A stretch of DNA of 64,000 nucleotides from Dromiciops gliroides (GCF_019393635.1 NC_057861.1:197608514-197672513); one strand, 5' to 3'; positions 1 through 13,190 are shown, numbered from the stretch's first letter. Numbers and translations: made by a program. The notes: generated from the letters alone by a model not told the origin.

Positions 1-1501
1 GGGTTTTTGCTTCAGCTGGCATTTATGACTGCTTAGCATCACATCCATAAAAGGTTCTTGGTATGATGATGCATGTACCTTTGTATTCTGACTCTACTGC
101 TGAGGTCTGTGCCATGGCTAACCTGTGGAGATGTTTGCAAGAGTTCTCCCATCTATAAAAGCAAATGATAGTTACAACTAACTTCACGGGGCTGTGAAAA
201 ATAAGAACTAATAACAATTGCCTATATGGACTGGCGTGATTGGCATTTTTGCCACCTTTGCTTCAATTTGGCTATCTGGAAAATAGGGGTGGAAATCATT
301 GTCTAACTCAAAAACACTTTGTGGAGATGAATTGCTGGTAATATTTTCTTGCCTTCAGAGGTGCCGTGTAAAACCCTGTCTGTTCTGGTCTCTGTCTGAC
401 TGGCAGCCTTGTGGCTTGCTCAGTAAATTGTAGGGCATGACATTTGCCACCTGGGATTAATGTGCTCACAAAGTTAAGTGTGGTGATACAGGGGGACTCA
501 GATGCCATAAAGCCCTGGCTGAGCTACTACACTGTTTCCCCCACTACAGCTCCTAACCTCTCTCTCCTCCCCCCACCAAAAGGTCATTCTTTATTCTACT
601 GTTTGGCCTCCCATTGAATAGTTGCCAAGAATGTGCATATAGTTAAAAGGCTGGATTTGGTGGTAGTGTGTGCCCATACTGACTGAGGGGGCTCACTTTA
701 GTGACTCTGTTTTCTACTTATGATATTCCATGACATTTCACTGATCACCCCAAATATTGTAGCAACATCCATAATTATCTGGGAAAAAATCAATACCCCC
801 CCCCCGCCAATGCTATTATCATTGTACATGTGAATTTCATTCATGAGGAGTGTGTGTGTATGAAAGAGTAAAGTTCTGATGTGTAATTCTGAGTCATGCA
901 GACTTTTTGAGAATCTATGGACTTTTCGATAGGAACTTTTGAAATGCCAGTCTCTTCTTGGTTTATTTTTCTGCACTTCATCATGGAACAATCCTGCCTC
1001 CTCAAAATGGGCAATGCAGCCATCATCTAGCATATGCGTAAAAATATTTCACAGTTGCTATTGTTTCCACGGCATCCTTCTGCCTGATTAGTGCTAAATA
1101 TGATCTATTAACTTCTATGTTGAACAGCCTGGTTTTGCATGAAAATTTTTCTTAAAAAAAACACATGAAGCCCAAGTTGCTGAGTGAGCAAAGAACGAAT
1201 CGGCCTCTCACCGCTGAGACTCCCTCCAGACCAGCTTGCGGTCCTAAGAAAAATGAGTTGGATGGTCTCAGCTCAGTCCCTAATGAACAGTAGTAGATCA
1301 CATCACAAAAACTAGACACGCATAATTTGGCACCATTGACAGCAGCCTCCCCAGCAAAGGCTTGGGGCTTGCATGTCTGAACTAATGTAAAGCTGGAACT
1401 ATCTTTGACCTCTTTGCTGAAAAGGAGGTGGGGGGACAGTGAAAGGAGAAGTGGGGAATGGAGAGGAGTGGCCACTCCTCAAGGGTAGAGGGAAGGAGGG
1501 A

Positions 1502-1504
<3 letters not shown>
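1..1504. other. Unique-looking noncoding DNA, no gene seen
   Basis: No recognisable repeat, exon or RNA gene was found. A short C-run lies near 796-805. Open frames here are at most about 110 codons, lack recognisable domains and have no splice context that would support an exon. It could be intergenic or intronic. Confidence 0.5.
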
Positions 1505-1590
<86 letters not shown>

Positions 1591-1630
1591 AGAATGAGAG
1601 AATGAGAGAATGAGAGAATGAGAGAATGAG
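1505..1630. repeat. Compound microsatellite (GA)n then (AGAGAATG)n
   Basis: About 40 uninterrupted GA units to 1585 are followed by about six copies of the 8-bp unit AGAGAATG. One strand is entirely purine apart from the T of each octamer. The long serine/leucine minus-strand frame across it is an artefact of the repeat. Confidence 0.98.
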
Positions 1631-3050
1631 ACTGGGGTGGCATGCAGCTGATGACAAGGCTTCTTTAGTTTGGAAAGGAAACTGTGGATCTAGTCCTTCT
1701 CTCTGTCACTTGGTATTCAGTTTGTCCCTACCTACAGCAATGGCTGTGGAGCAAGCTACAAGCTTGTCCTGATGAACCTGGCAGAGAAAATCGGACACTG
1801 GGACAAACACCCATAAATCAGGACTGTCCTGATTAAATCAGGCATGGCTGGCAAGTAAGTTATTAGCCGCCTGTGAAACTAATTGTGATACTGATACACT
1901 CATTTTTGCAATGTCTTTCAAACACCAGTTGTGATGGGAAACAGCTGTTAGACTCTCCTCCCCCCCCCAAAAAAAAAAGAAAAGAAGAACGCTTCAGATT
2001 CAAAATCATAATAATGTCTGTCTTCTCTATTCCCCTTCACAAAAGCTCTTAGATTCTTCTATTCTACTCTAGACAATTATTCACAGCAGGCGGGGTCAGT
2101 CAGGATGAGCACACTATTGCATTTAAAGTTCATCTAGTGAAGGGGAAAAAAAGAGACAGAGAAAAGAAAAAAAGAATATGCCTTCTCTTAATGTGGAGGG
2201 GAAGTGGCATGTTGAAAATAGGTTAGAAATTCAGGTTATAAAAGGGGGAAAGAAATAACGCAGAAGAGAAAAGACACTGTAAATGGTACAGTTTGACTGT
2301 TTGCTTCATTTATGAGTCCACTGACACATGGTGAAGGTATTTGAAATCTTCCTTTGAGAAAGAAGATACACTAGGTATGAGACTGTTTTAAACATGTGAG
2401 ATAAAAACTATGGAGAGATAGTGAGCTTTTTTCCAAAGTCCAGTAGATAAGTCTTCAGTCTGAAGGATTTTTCAGGTGGGTCTAATTCCACCCTCTTCTC
2501 CTTTTTCTTCTTCTTTTTTAAATTTTTTTTTCCTTTTTATTTCACCCTCTTTTTTGTCAGTGAGATAAAACAGGGTGTTCTGTCACTATGACTGTGTAAA
2601 GAAAGGAAGAAAGGAAATTGTGAGTAGTGGAGTAATTTTTGCTTACCATGTTTAACTATAAATTGGAGTGGGGGTTGGGAAGGAAAAGTAAGGGATCATT
2701 TCTGATTTCGAGAATCTAAACCCAGCCCCTTTGCCTTAACAACAATGTTTTTAGCTTCCTGTTTGTTCACCAGAAATGTTTATTTACAACATCTTACAAG
2801 ACATTTTTTTCAATTTATAACGCCTATGTCATTACATAATGGATCATAAATGATGTTGCCTGTCATAGAGAAACAGAAAGTCATCATTTTCTTGCTTCCA
2901 GTTTGTGGTGGAAGCTCACAGCCAGCTGTAGATGGGAGGTCTCAAGGCAAACCCACCATCCTTCCTGGTATCCTGGTCTCAGCTAGGACAGAGATAAGCA
3001 GAACTTCACAACTCAATGGCTCCTGAGGTTGGATTTGGTTTTTACTTTGT
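1631..3050. other. Unique-looking noncoding DNA
   Basis: No repeat family or gene could be assigned. There are a C8/A10 run near 1963-1980 and A- or T-rich stretches near 2140-2170 and 2500-2560. Confidence 0.45.
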
Positions 3051-3212
3051 GACTTTTTAAAAACGTCTTTTTTTTTCAGGGCAATGAAGGTTAAGTGACT
3101 TGCCCAGGGTCACACAACTAGCAAGTGTCAAGTGTTTGAGGCTGAATTTGAACTCAGGTCCTCCTGAATCCAAGGCTGGTGCTTTATCCACTGCGCCACC
3201 TAGCGGTCCCCC
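3051..3212 (-). mobile_element. WSINE1-like CORE-SINE, full length, antisense
   Basis: Read on the minus strand it starts at the head with CTAGGTGGCGCAG intact (3190-3203), carries the 'gagttcaaattc' and 'gtgtgaccctgggca' core boxes and ends in an A-rich tail (T-run at 3068-3076). The flanking copies of GGTTTTACTTTGT (3037-3050, 3213-3226) differ by one T and fit a target-site duplication. It is the only young SINE in the first 26 kb. Confidence 0.9.
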
Positions 3213-3227
3213 GGGTTTTACTTTGTA

Positions 3228-6200
3228 AAGAGTTTAAACACACACACACAGAGAAAGCAACAACAACAAAACACCACAAAAAAATATAACAGGTTAGTTT
3301 AAATGATTCAAGCTCTTTCTCTGTCCCCATAAAGAAAGTGATGCTACCACCTCAAAGTTAGGAGTTTTAATTATATGTGCTTATTGTTTTATCCCTTCTG
3401 TGTATATTATGTCTTAAAACTTAATATTGAAAATGCATAGATAATATGTTATGAATTCAATACCTGCACAATTGATTATGAACTATTGCCCATTTATTTT
3501 TTGTAAGCATGGAAATTATCCTCCAACAATGTAATCCTCAATGGGGAAAGTCCAAAGCCTTAAGCCAGTTCTGAGCTAGCCACTGTTTGTCAGCCTGACT
3601 CTCAGTGCAGGGTTAATAAGTTGCTTTTGTAAGTGTGCTTGCTCTGAGCTGTTTTGAGTGTGGGGGCTTTTGTGTACAGGATTACACTTTTCCATAATTT
3701 TGAGATGCCTGGTTGCCCATTCCATCCCTTCTTCCTTTGCTACACCTGGAACCAACAAAATGTGCATAATGTGAGAACAGGGTACTATCCTTATTTCTGA
3801 CCCGGATGAGCTCTGACAGATACAGGCTACAACTGAGAGAGTCAGGCTGGGGCTGTGTCTTTCATCCTCTGCTTTATGGGTTGCCAGAAAAGCTATCCCT
3901 TGGCACAAATGTCATGAGAAGGAATACTTATTTAGCTTCCTTTTCGTAGTTAGAGATCTGAGCATTCTAAATTCCTTTACCTGTTAATAAGTAATGTGTC
4001 TAACATTTTGAATAGGTATAATATTTATGACATCTTTTCCTGATATCTGTAAAGGCTGAAGATTCCAAACACTTTGAAAATCTGTACGCTGCAAAATTAC
4101 TTGGAAAAAAAAAATACCAGCATATGTAGAAACAAACATGGGAATAAAAATACTCAGAATAAGATTTTATCTGATAGTAAGTCCCTATCTCTATCTCTCT
4201 AGAGTCTGGTCTCTTTCTCAGTTCGTCTCCAGATCCACCTCCTGCTCCACCCCCCACCAAAAAAAAAGACTGGTTTAAACACCTTTCAAAAAGTATTAAG
4301 TTCATTGTTTATTTGAATGCAAGGCTAAAAATCAAGCATAGTAGACTAAGAAAATGCCACCTCTTTACACTGTTTACCATATAGAATTGTGAAATAGAAT
4401 TCTAGGACACCATTCTTGTTGGATTCAGTTTTAATGAATCATCTTCAGGGAGTGGGAAGAGGCTTCTGCGATGTGTTTTGCATTGTTATGCTAAGTTTGC
4501 ATTAACCGTACATCAGTGAACACATGGAGTGATTTTCGATTCCAGACAGGGCTGCACTGTATTAATCAAGGATTTTTTCCCCCCACCAGGATAATTTCAT
4601 TAAAAGTCCTTACTTTGCTTTCTCCTGAAGGAGGGAACCTTCACAAATGCTCTTCCTGATGCAGGTTTCGGTTTGTTTGGGTGTAAGATTGGTCCTTCCT
4701 TGGCGCCTGCAGATGAGTTATAAAAAAGTTGAGTCTGACCAGAATTTATTTGAAAGGATGTACCCTGTCTGATTCCTGAAAGATTTGCACTCATGTTTGG
4801 CATTAAAATTAAAAGCGTGTTTTGGATGCATGTCTTCACAATCAGAAATCATGAATAAGCTTAATACCATCCCAGAGGGGGTGTCTGCAAAGCAACGATA
4901 GGTATAAACTTTTTATTATACGCATTGTTGCTCCTGTAATTAGTACAGTGTTAGAAATATGATTTATTGATGGCATAAACACATTTGTAACTACATACCG
5001 TAGGTGGATGTACTCTGCATATCACACCATGGGCACAGAACCCTTTAGAAATGTGGATTATGTGAAATTGCCTGCAGAATTTCCCTTGCATTCTCCACTA
5101 GTTCTGTAACTCTTCAATTTAGCTGTCGCCGTTTAGAGCTGAAATTCGAACTTTGCCAAACACTAAAATGCTTGTTGGTGACAGAGAAGGCCAATTTCCT
5201 CGGGTGCTGACTATGCCAGAATTCAAATAAAGCAGGACGAAAGAGAAGGTATTAAAAAAAGGGGGGGGTGTATTTCTCAAAAGTTCAATTTTATTCCAAG
5301 CCCTGAAATTCTATTTTCTCTCTCCCTTTCTTCTCTGGGAGTTAGAAGAATGAGTGGAATTTTGTTTTCCTGTTGGTTAATAGGTGAGTAAATATTTACT
5401 CTTGTGAGAACGAAAGGGACACAGCAGCTCTGCTAACTGGAGCTTACTGTTGATGGCAGCGATAGGTACAGTGCCGGCAGCTGTAGTTGGGATTTCATCA
5501 TTCTGGCCCTTCAGTGACCTCGACCTTGGCTTGGCAAGAGGAAACTTAAAAAACCAGAGGGTGTTTTCGATTTCAATGCTGTGTCTATACTAGGATTCCC
5601 TTAGCAAGAATCATGATCCTCAACATGTATGGTCTTTTGTGTTGAGAGTATGTTGATGTAAATAGATATTTTTTAAAAAAATCCAAGCAGGGAAAACAGG
5701 GTTTGGGCATAGTACATAGAAAATAACATAATCACATCATAAGCTGTTGTATTTGAAGAGATAACTTTTTACTCAGAGCCTGACGCCAAGGTGTGGGTTA
5801 CAATGAAGTGAAATGTAAGTGTCCGTGTGTTCATTACATAAATATATCAGAGGGGTAAAAAGGCAATTCCGTTTCCCTGGCTATTCGGTTTGTTATAGGG
5901 GGTTAATGTCGAAGAGGCAGCACTTGGGAGATCCCAGCTGATTTGTTTCAGCTGGTCCCTTTCAGGCAGACTGCGTTTGCATTTTAACCCTTTACTGTAT
6001 CATATGCAGTCCCTGGACTGGCTCCAGGTGGCTGTAATGATGCAATTGGTCCTTTCTGACCTGATGCTTATTCGAGTATGTTTGACTCTCTCTTCAGTGG
6101 CTGTTGATTTCTATCAGTGGTTTTGTACCATGCAGGGAGTGGTCTGAGACTCATAAGATTGACACCAACATCCTTAGAGTAGGTTAATTGAATTCTTGCT

Positions 6201-8234
6201 TGAAGATGAGAAGATGGACTAGATAAAGGCTTCTTAACCTGGTTTGCCCAAATTTACTTAAAAAAATGTTAATAGAATTTCAGTATAATTAATTTCCTTT
6301 GTAATTCTATGTATTTTATACATTTAAAAACATTATTCAAAGAAAAGGTTCATAGGTTTTCCCACACTATCAAAGAATTCCATGTCACAAGTGATTGCTT
6401 GATGCCCTTTGCCATCCTGTGATTTTTTGAACTGTTTTTGCAGCACTGGATCACAGGTACTAACAAACATACTGCTCTACTGTCAGTAACACATGTGAAA
6501 CAATGCAGTTGTGGATCACTACACACAATGTGAGCACTGTACCTTCCTTGAGAGTTGGTTATATGCTTTGTTTCCATAAATATTTGTAGTCTTTACCTGG
6601 CTAGTGCTGGAGTTAGACCTCTCCATTTGCTCCTACTACTATAAAGCCTAAAGGTACTTGGGGCAATAATTGCCATTCATGGTCCAAATTATTGTGAGTA
6701 AAAATGACATGTTTTGGGGGTTGGGGTGTGAAGGATAAAGTTTGGAAGTATCTAAGTTGAATGTTTTATTTTTGCTATACAGCAAATAGATTGTTGGCCT
6801 CTAAACATTAATAGAACTTGGCAGATATATTTTATAGACTTTGCGGGTTAAAAGAACCCCTAAACAACCAAACCTGTCATTGTCCCGAAAGTACTTCCCC
6901 CCACCTTAGTTGTAGTAACTCAACCATTGATGAATCCTCACTGATGTCTGGAAAAGAGTCGGGGTGCACATTTCACGGAAGTGAGCATCGATAGCTAGAG
7001 AAAAGAAAATATCAATATTACTGTCTGTGCCTTCAGAAGTTTCCTTTGTTTCACAAATGAACTACTTTATTTTCTATGATCTGAGTTTTTGGAATAAAGC
7101 TTGTTCCCACCCCCCACCCCATTGGCCCAAGTTTATTTGCATGGCATGTATACCTACTAGAAAATGGTGTACCAACTTAATTAGAGTATTTTTCTTGCAT
7201 CTGCTACTGACATGATGGGAACTAGTTCATCTGTGTATTGCTCAGAATACTATTCTATGCAAAGTACAAGATGACCCCTAAATTAAAATGTTCTTTCCTG
7301 TCTTTCAGAAATCAAACAATCTTTTCATTGTTCAGATTCCAATTCTATTATCCATTTGTAGAGATGGGGGAAGAGAAATTCTAGATCTGGGAGAAAAAAA
7401 CCCAACTTAGTGGAAATGTCCATTTGTAAAATGTGGCTTTTTAGAGAAGAATAAGGATCATTTGATTTCAGACTGCATTTCCTAAGCATTTCCAACACAT
7501 GCATTTGGTACATAGACATGGCAGCTAGATTGACAAGACAGACCATGATGGCTCCAAAGGGTCAATAAAACATGCACCATGAAGGATTTACACAATAGGC
7601 AGTAATGGCTTCTTTGGAACTGTTATGGTCTATTGGGTCAATAATAATCCACTTTTTAAAGAGTGCCAAAATATGAATTTACTCAACAGACTGTAAGAGC
7701 TCCTGATCTATCAGGTAAACAATATGCAGTTTTTATACATGTGTAAGAGTAGGTGACTACCTCTCGAACTATACCAGGTATATAAGACTATAGTCTCTAT
7801 ATTGTATAGAGATACAATTATGGGTTTATGTTAAATTACTGTTATAATTATAAAGCAGTTCTGGTAATTGGTTTAGTCATCACTATTTGAAGGGTCAAAG
7901 GCAGGATTTCCATTCCACGTTTAGGTGATGGTGTTTTCATCAGTATTGTGAATTAAGGACATGTATCAAAACTCTATTTCCCTAAAATGGAGTTATTTGT
8001 GTTTTAAAAAAAAACAACAAACCTATGTTAATAAAATAACACTTTTTCTTTTGTAATCATGTGGGAATACAGTCAATAAATGTACATGTATGTATTAACT
8101 TTAAAATAACATTTACAAATTAAAATTCATTCTGCATGCTTTATAATATATTTTCTTTTATAAAATAAAATAGATATAGTTATACAGTACCTTTTCTCCA
8201 TTAGTTATAAATTGAAAAAAATACTTGATTTATT
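3228..8234. other. 5 kb of unique-looking DNA without an evident transposon
   Basis: I see no SINE, LINE, LTR or simple repeat longer than about 20 bp and no convincing exon. Such a long transposon-free stretch beside a transposon-dense region is compatible with functional constraint, for example conserved noncoding elements, but conservation cannot be judged from one sequence. The part 4.5-6.2 kb looks the least repeat-like. Confidence 0.4.
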
Positions 8235-8248
8235 CCAGCAGGTGGCGA
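8235..8248 (+). promoter_or_regulatory. Candidate CTCF-binding motif
   Basis: CCAGCAGGTGGCGA fits the published vertebrate CTCF core (CCASYAGRKGGCRS) at 13 of 14 positions; only the final A departs from S. It lies outside any SINE I can recognise, in unique DNA, in plus orientation. Occupancy is inference. Confidence 0.5.
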
Positions 8249-8965
8249 CATACAGCAACAAGCGTCAAGAAAACCAGAATTAAAAAAAAAAGGAAGAGAA
8301 AAAAGGAAAAAAACCCCAAAACTTCCCAGCAAACTGACAGAAATACAGGACATAAGGAAATATATACAAAAGAGAGGGATTAAATGAAGAGTTTCCAACA
8401 CAAATGGCTATATGGCATAGTTTTCTCTAATAAAGAGTACATGGGAAAGATGGTTCCCATCCACACTCATTGTGAACATCTTTTCTTCTTCTGGCTTGAT
8501 TTCTGTGATGCTTGGAAATTTGGTCGAGGAGAAAAGCCTGCTAAATTATCATTATTTTTTTTACAAGAAAAAATCCAACAAGAAGAAAACATTCATAAAA
8601 TTCTTACTCCTCTGTATGAGTCCCCAGGCAGAAGAAATGTTGCAAGCACCCATGTATATCCTCCCTGAGCTCAGAAACATAGGGACTTGCTTATCTTTTT
8701 CTTCCCTCTGCAGGTGTGTGAATTCCATTCCTTCAGCTACAACTGGTGATTTCCCTTCATGGGCTTTGTTTTATTTTGTTTTTGCCTTTTTTTTTTCTTT
8801 TAAACCGAGAATCTGTGAATAGCAAGCACACTAGCTAGAAAAATCCTTTCCTTCATTTTTGGCTTTTCTTGAAGAGAAAAGCTCCTTTTCAGAGTCTCAA
8901 CCATTTCCATTTTTTTAGGATTGCTTAATGTGTTCTTCTCCATGGAAAAATGGTGTGGCTGGAGA
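8249..8965. other. Unique-looking noncoding DNA
   Basis: Nothing assigned. Two overlapping plus-strand frames of 94 and 116 codons (8384-8668, 8472-8822) have no recognisable domain and rich A/T homopolymers; I treat them as chance frames. Confidence 0.4.
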
Positions 8966-9024
8966 ACACGTGTGTGTGTGTGTGTGTGTGTGTGCATGCG
9001 TGCGCATGTGCACGTGTGCGTGTG
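8966..9024. repeat. 59-bp strict purine-pyrimidine alternation, (TG)n with CG steps
   Basis: A (GT) microsatellite grades into a GCATGCGTGCGCATGTGCACG type tail without breaking the purine-pyrimidine alternation for 59 bases. Such tracts, especially with CG steps, are the classical Z-DNA-forming type. Confidence 0.9.
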
Positions 9025-9482
9025 ATTAGCGCAATCTGTTTAGGATTTGGATGTTTTTGCCATCTGTACCATGATCACACAACACAGCAAAATATAGGTC
9101 TTGCCTTACTTAGCAAGGAGCTGAGAGCAGAATGACAATATAGAAATGCTTTCTGTTTTCACCCCTGTGTTTCAGTGTCTGTTTCCTGCAAATATCTACC
9201 ATCGACAATATTGACTGTTTTATCAGGCCGCAGGTATCTCTATCAGTCTATCTTGAACTGTCATCCAACAAAAGATTAAATGCTGTCTGCCTTCTCCTCA
9301 TGATTTTCAGTCTTTACATCACAAACTTTTCAATCAAATTTCAGCAGTGTACATTTAGCTTACAGAACTCAGAGGACTTATCTTCCTAAAGCAGGTGATT
9401 TAGACCATGTTTACCTTGTATTCTACTAAGATATCTCTCAGCAATCTTGTCCATGTTTTTTAGGCCTTGATATACTTCCCAA

Positions 9483-9650
9483 ATGTTTCTCTGTCTCTCT
9501 GTCTCTCTTTTTCTCTCTGTCTCCTTTTCTCTGTCTCTCTCTGTCTCTCCTTCACTCTCTCCTTTTTCCCTTTCCCCCACCTCTGTTCTTTCCTCTCTCT
9601 CTCTCTGTCTCTCTCCCTTATTCTCTTTCTCCCTCATTCTCTGTATACCT
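9483..9650. repeat. Polypyrimidine (CTCT/CTGTCT)n tract
   Basis: About 170 bases are almost all C and T on the plus strand, with interspersed CTGT units. The Arg/Glu-rich minus-strand and Leu/Ser-rich plus-strand frames are repeat artefacts. Confidence 0.95.
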
Positions 9651-9860
9651 AGGCTCTTGACCAAAACAAAAAATTCCAAATGACAGACAAGTGCTACTTT
9701 TCAGAAGGCTTATTCTAGTGCAATGACCTTGTGTTGTTAGTTTTTAAAATGAAAGAAACATAACCATAGATAGCATTGTTCTAAATAGCTTCCTCATTAA
9801 TAATCTTCTGAAGGCCCTTATCACAGTTGCACTTTCAGCTCATGAATCAGCCAGAGCAGG

Positions 9861-9863
<3 letters not shown>

Positions 9864-9909
<46 letters not shown>
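9864..9909. repeat. (GT)n microsatellite
   Basis: About 22 uninterrupted GT units, flanked by unique-looking DNA. Confidence 0.98.
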
Positions 9910-9911
<2 letters not shown>

Positions 9912-10979
9912 GTCAGCTGTGAACATTTCTCCTTTAACTATCTGTGGTAAGTGAGGGATTCTCAGTAATAAACTACAGCTTCATTTACAAGGAATTCAGC
10001 AAAACAAGTTGACACTGTGAAACTATTTGTCTGCCAGTACACCCATTTTCTGCTTAGAATTCCAAATCAACCAGACTAACTAGACTTGGGATAAATAGAA
10101 ATGAGAGAGAACGACACATCTATTTTCTCATGAACTCTGGAAAGAGAGTCAATTTCTAGTCAATCCAGATGGGAAATGTGTGAGTACAGGAAGTATAATT
10201 AGTAACTTAAATGTTTCCCCTCCCCCTTTAAGTTTTTTACTTGAGAAATTATTCATTTGTGAGACCTTAGTCTTATGAAATGGGCAGTGTCATGTGGAGG
10301 TTTTGAGGGGAACTGAGGCAGAGAGATGAAATGATTTGTTTAATGAGTTTGAGCAGAGCACTTTCAGAACTTTGGCATCCCGAGCTCAGCCCTGGGCTCC
10401 TAACTTCATCTTTGTACACATATGTAATTCTCATTTAATGTTTTATGGGCACACATGCAGAGGAGACTACCTCTCTCCAAAGCCAAAAACCAGCTCCTGC
10501 CAGTAATTGAAGCAGCCATTGGAATTTAAAAACCTAAATTATTGCTCGTGAATGTGAAAAGTGAAACATGAGTAGAAGCAAAAAGAGTAACAAATAATCA
10601 CTTGGTTGGTAAATTGGAAACCACTTTGAGGCTTTAGGCTGGCAGGATGGTTGTTGTTATGCCACTTGGATTCTGCTCTCATTCCCCTGATGCCTGTATG
10701 GTTACTTCTGTTGGGGTGGGGAGTGTGCCAGATTTAGAGCCCACTCAAATTCCATGATTTGGGGATTGGGGAGTGAAACTGGGCCTTCCAGAGTTTTAGC
10801 ATGTTTGTGGCTGATAAAATGGGACTTCCAGAATTCTTAACTCCCTGGTGCCTTACTGCACAACACAGTCTTTAAAAAAACAAAAATGACTAGTATGTGT
10901 TAAATGTACAGCAGAGACTTACTCTACCCACCCCCACCTCTACTTTTAATAAATAAGAATTGTAGTTGATTCTTTCAAG
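9910..10979. other. Noncoding DNA, possible weak MIR trace
   Basis: Mostly unassigned. A stretch at about 10290-10390 ('aactgaggcagagagatgaaatgattt') resembles the MIR core in antisense but is too diverged to be certain. Confidence 0.4.
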
Positions 10980-11262
10980 GGTGGGAGGCAGAATGGCCAA
11001 GGACATGGAGAGATGATCTCAGAGGCAGGAAGATTTGGGTTCAAGTCTTACATCTGATCGCTGCTGGCTATGTGGTGCCAGGCAAGTTACTCAACCCCTG
11101 TTTGCCTTAGTTTATTCAACTATAACAGGGATGGATGATGGTACTCCCTACTTCATTAGGCTGTTGCGAGAATCAAATGAGGCTATATTTGTAAAGCACT
11201 CAGCACAGTGCTTCACACACATATAGTGGGTGCTTAATAAATGCTTATTCCTTTCTTTTCCT
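10980..11262 (+). mobile_element. MIR/THER1-type CORE-SINE, near full length
   Basis: It has the tRNA-like head (gaggcaggaagatttgggttcaa), the core with 'gccaggcaagttactcaacc' and 'cttagtttattcaactataac', and the L2-like tail 'gtgcttaataaatgcttatt'. It is an old mammalian family, and this is one of the better preserved copies in the window. Confidence 0.88.
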
Positions 11263-12984
11263 TAACCTCTCAGTGACCTCAGACCATTCTTTTTAACTTT
11301 CAGAGCATATGTGGATCTGCTTTGGCATATGTATTGGCTATATCATATACCAAAGAAATTGCAGATCCTGTCTCCAAACAAATATAAAACAAAAATGTTC
11401 AGGAACATATTACTACTGTCCTTATGGCATATTGGACAAGTGGCTATTGTGCCTGGTCACTGGGGGAACTACTACAGGGCTTAGACTCCTGACTAAGTCA
11501 CTATGACGTCACTTTCAGTCAAGGCAAATGTACACCACTTTCTGTTCAATTTCCCAGCAAAATGTAGGACATATAACCGGTCACAAGATAAATTTTCCTA
11601 TGTTCCCTCTAGGATTTAAAAATATGTGAAGATGGGGACTTTCATTTCTGTCTTTGTATTCCCAATGCAGTACCTAGCACATTGCTTAGCAAATACTTGG
11701 TGGGAAAAAAATGTGTATCAATTGATTGAAAGTTGGTCTAAAATCATGTAAAATGTAATCTACCTCAAACCTGAGGCTTCAAAGTATGCAATCATTTGAG
11801 CTGGTTTTAGAGAAATGATTTAACTTTCAAACACCTAGCCAATAGGCAGGTTACTCAGTTTCTATGGAATCTGTATAAAAATCTGCTGATTGATATTCTT
11901 TTATTAGTGACCCACTGTCAAAAGGACTAGAAGAAGATTTCTAGCACATTGTGTGAATTCCCAGTATCGGATTTACAGGACATGAAACTAATCTGCCTGG
12001 AACGAGAGGGTAAAATTGGCTACACCTTTGGATATCTAATCAATACCTATTAATTAGATCAAGTATTCAGACATTTATACTATTTGACAAAATAACATAA
12101 ATAATCAATAGAGCAATTAATAATAAGCAGTGTCATTCAATGTTTATTAATCAAATCCCTGATACTTTAAGAAGAATCTAAGGAAAAACAACAGAAGAAC
12201 AGAACATCCATTCCTAAGTATCATAGTCAGTTGTTTATGGTTTAGATTTCCAGTGGCAGGATGTACAATTATAACCAATATGAAAATGCTGCCAATTCTA
12301 TAGAATTCAGCCCTATTCAAGTTTCCAGGGGTGTGGACAGTTAAGAGACCATAATAGCAAACAGAAACTGATGGTGAGGTGTGTGCGAAACAAGTTAAAA
12401 TTATCAAACCCAGATTTAATGGTGAGTGCTAGAACTGGAAACCCTACAAAAGCGGTACTAATTATATATGTGGGAAAGAAGCTTAGGCTGGAATGACCTT
12501 TGCAGAATGAATTCACGTTTCACTCCAAGATACTGGTCCATCACCTTTTATTCTATGGGGTAAGCTTACATTTATGCTATGGATATGGAACACACACTCA
12601 CACACTTTTAAATTTATCTGTATGCTTCTAAACATTTATATCTTCTCAGAATCCAAGTAAAGGAAACTTTTCAGTAGGAAAATACACATGAAATACCAGC
12701 TTTGTGTGTATTCCAAGGTATTTTTTTTTTAAATCACTTTATTGACTCATCTAGAGGGAGTATCAGTATATGCTGGCTTCATTTATTTTGTAGTGGGTGA
12801 GCTAGGTGTTGGGGAAGGGTAAACTGGTTCCATTGCTCTTGTAGGGAGGCTGCCAAAAAAAGATAACATTTTTGAAATGAAAAATTTTACCCTTGCAAAG
12901 TGATGTGTTGCTGCTGTCATTTTTGGTTTTGATGGTATAAGGCAAAGAATGATTGTGACTTTTTCTGCTGTACTAGAAGAATAC
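11263..12984. other. Noncoding DNA with an L2/MIR tail trace
   Basis: The stretch 11640-11705 ('tctttgtattcccaatgcag', 'tacctagcacattgct') resembles an L2 or MIR 3' end on the plus strand. The rest is AT-rich and unassigned. Confidence 0.45.
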
Positions 12985-13190
12985 ACTAGACATAGGTTCA
13001 ATTGCTACTCCAACACTTATGATCTATTTAATTATCAAGTCACTTAAATCTCTCTGTGCCTCAGTTTCTTCATCTGTAATTATACCTGTAATCCCTACCT
13101 CACACAGTAGTTGTGAAACTCAAATAAAAGAATATATGTAAAGTGATTTGTATGACTTAAAATGCTAGATCAAGGTCAGCTATAATAATA
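12985..13190 (+). mobile_element. MIR, plus strand
   Basis: Core sequence 'caagtcacttaaatctctct', 'cctcagtttcttcatctgta' and 'acagtagttgtgaaactcaa' follow in MIR order, with a decayed head and tail. Confidence 0.82.

Noticed and set aside
1382-1657. 91-codon Ser/Leu-rich minus-strand frame
   Set aside because: Translation of the GA microsatellite.
8384-8822. Two overlapping plus-strand frames
   Set aside because: No domain, Phe/Lys runs from A/T homopolymers, and no exon signals that stand out.
9386-9683. Arg/Glu-rich and Leu/Ser-rich frames
   Set aside because: Translations of the CTCT tract.
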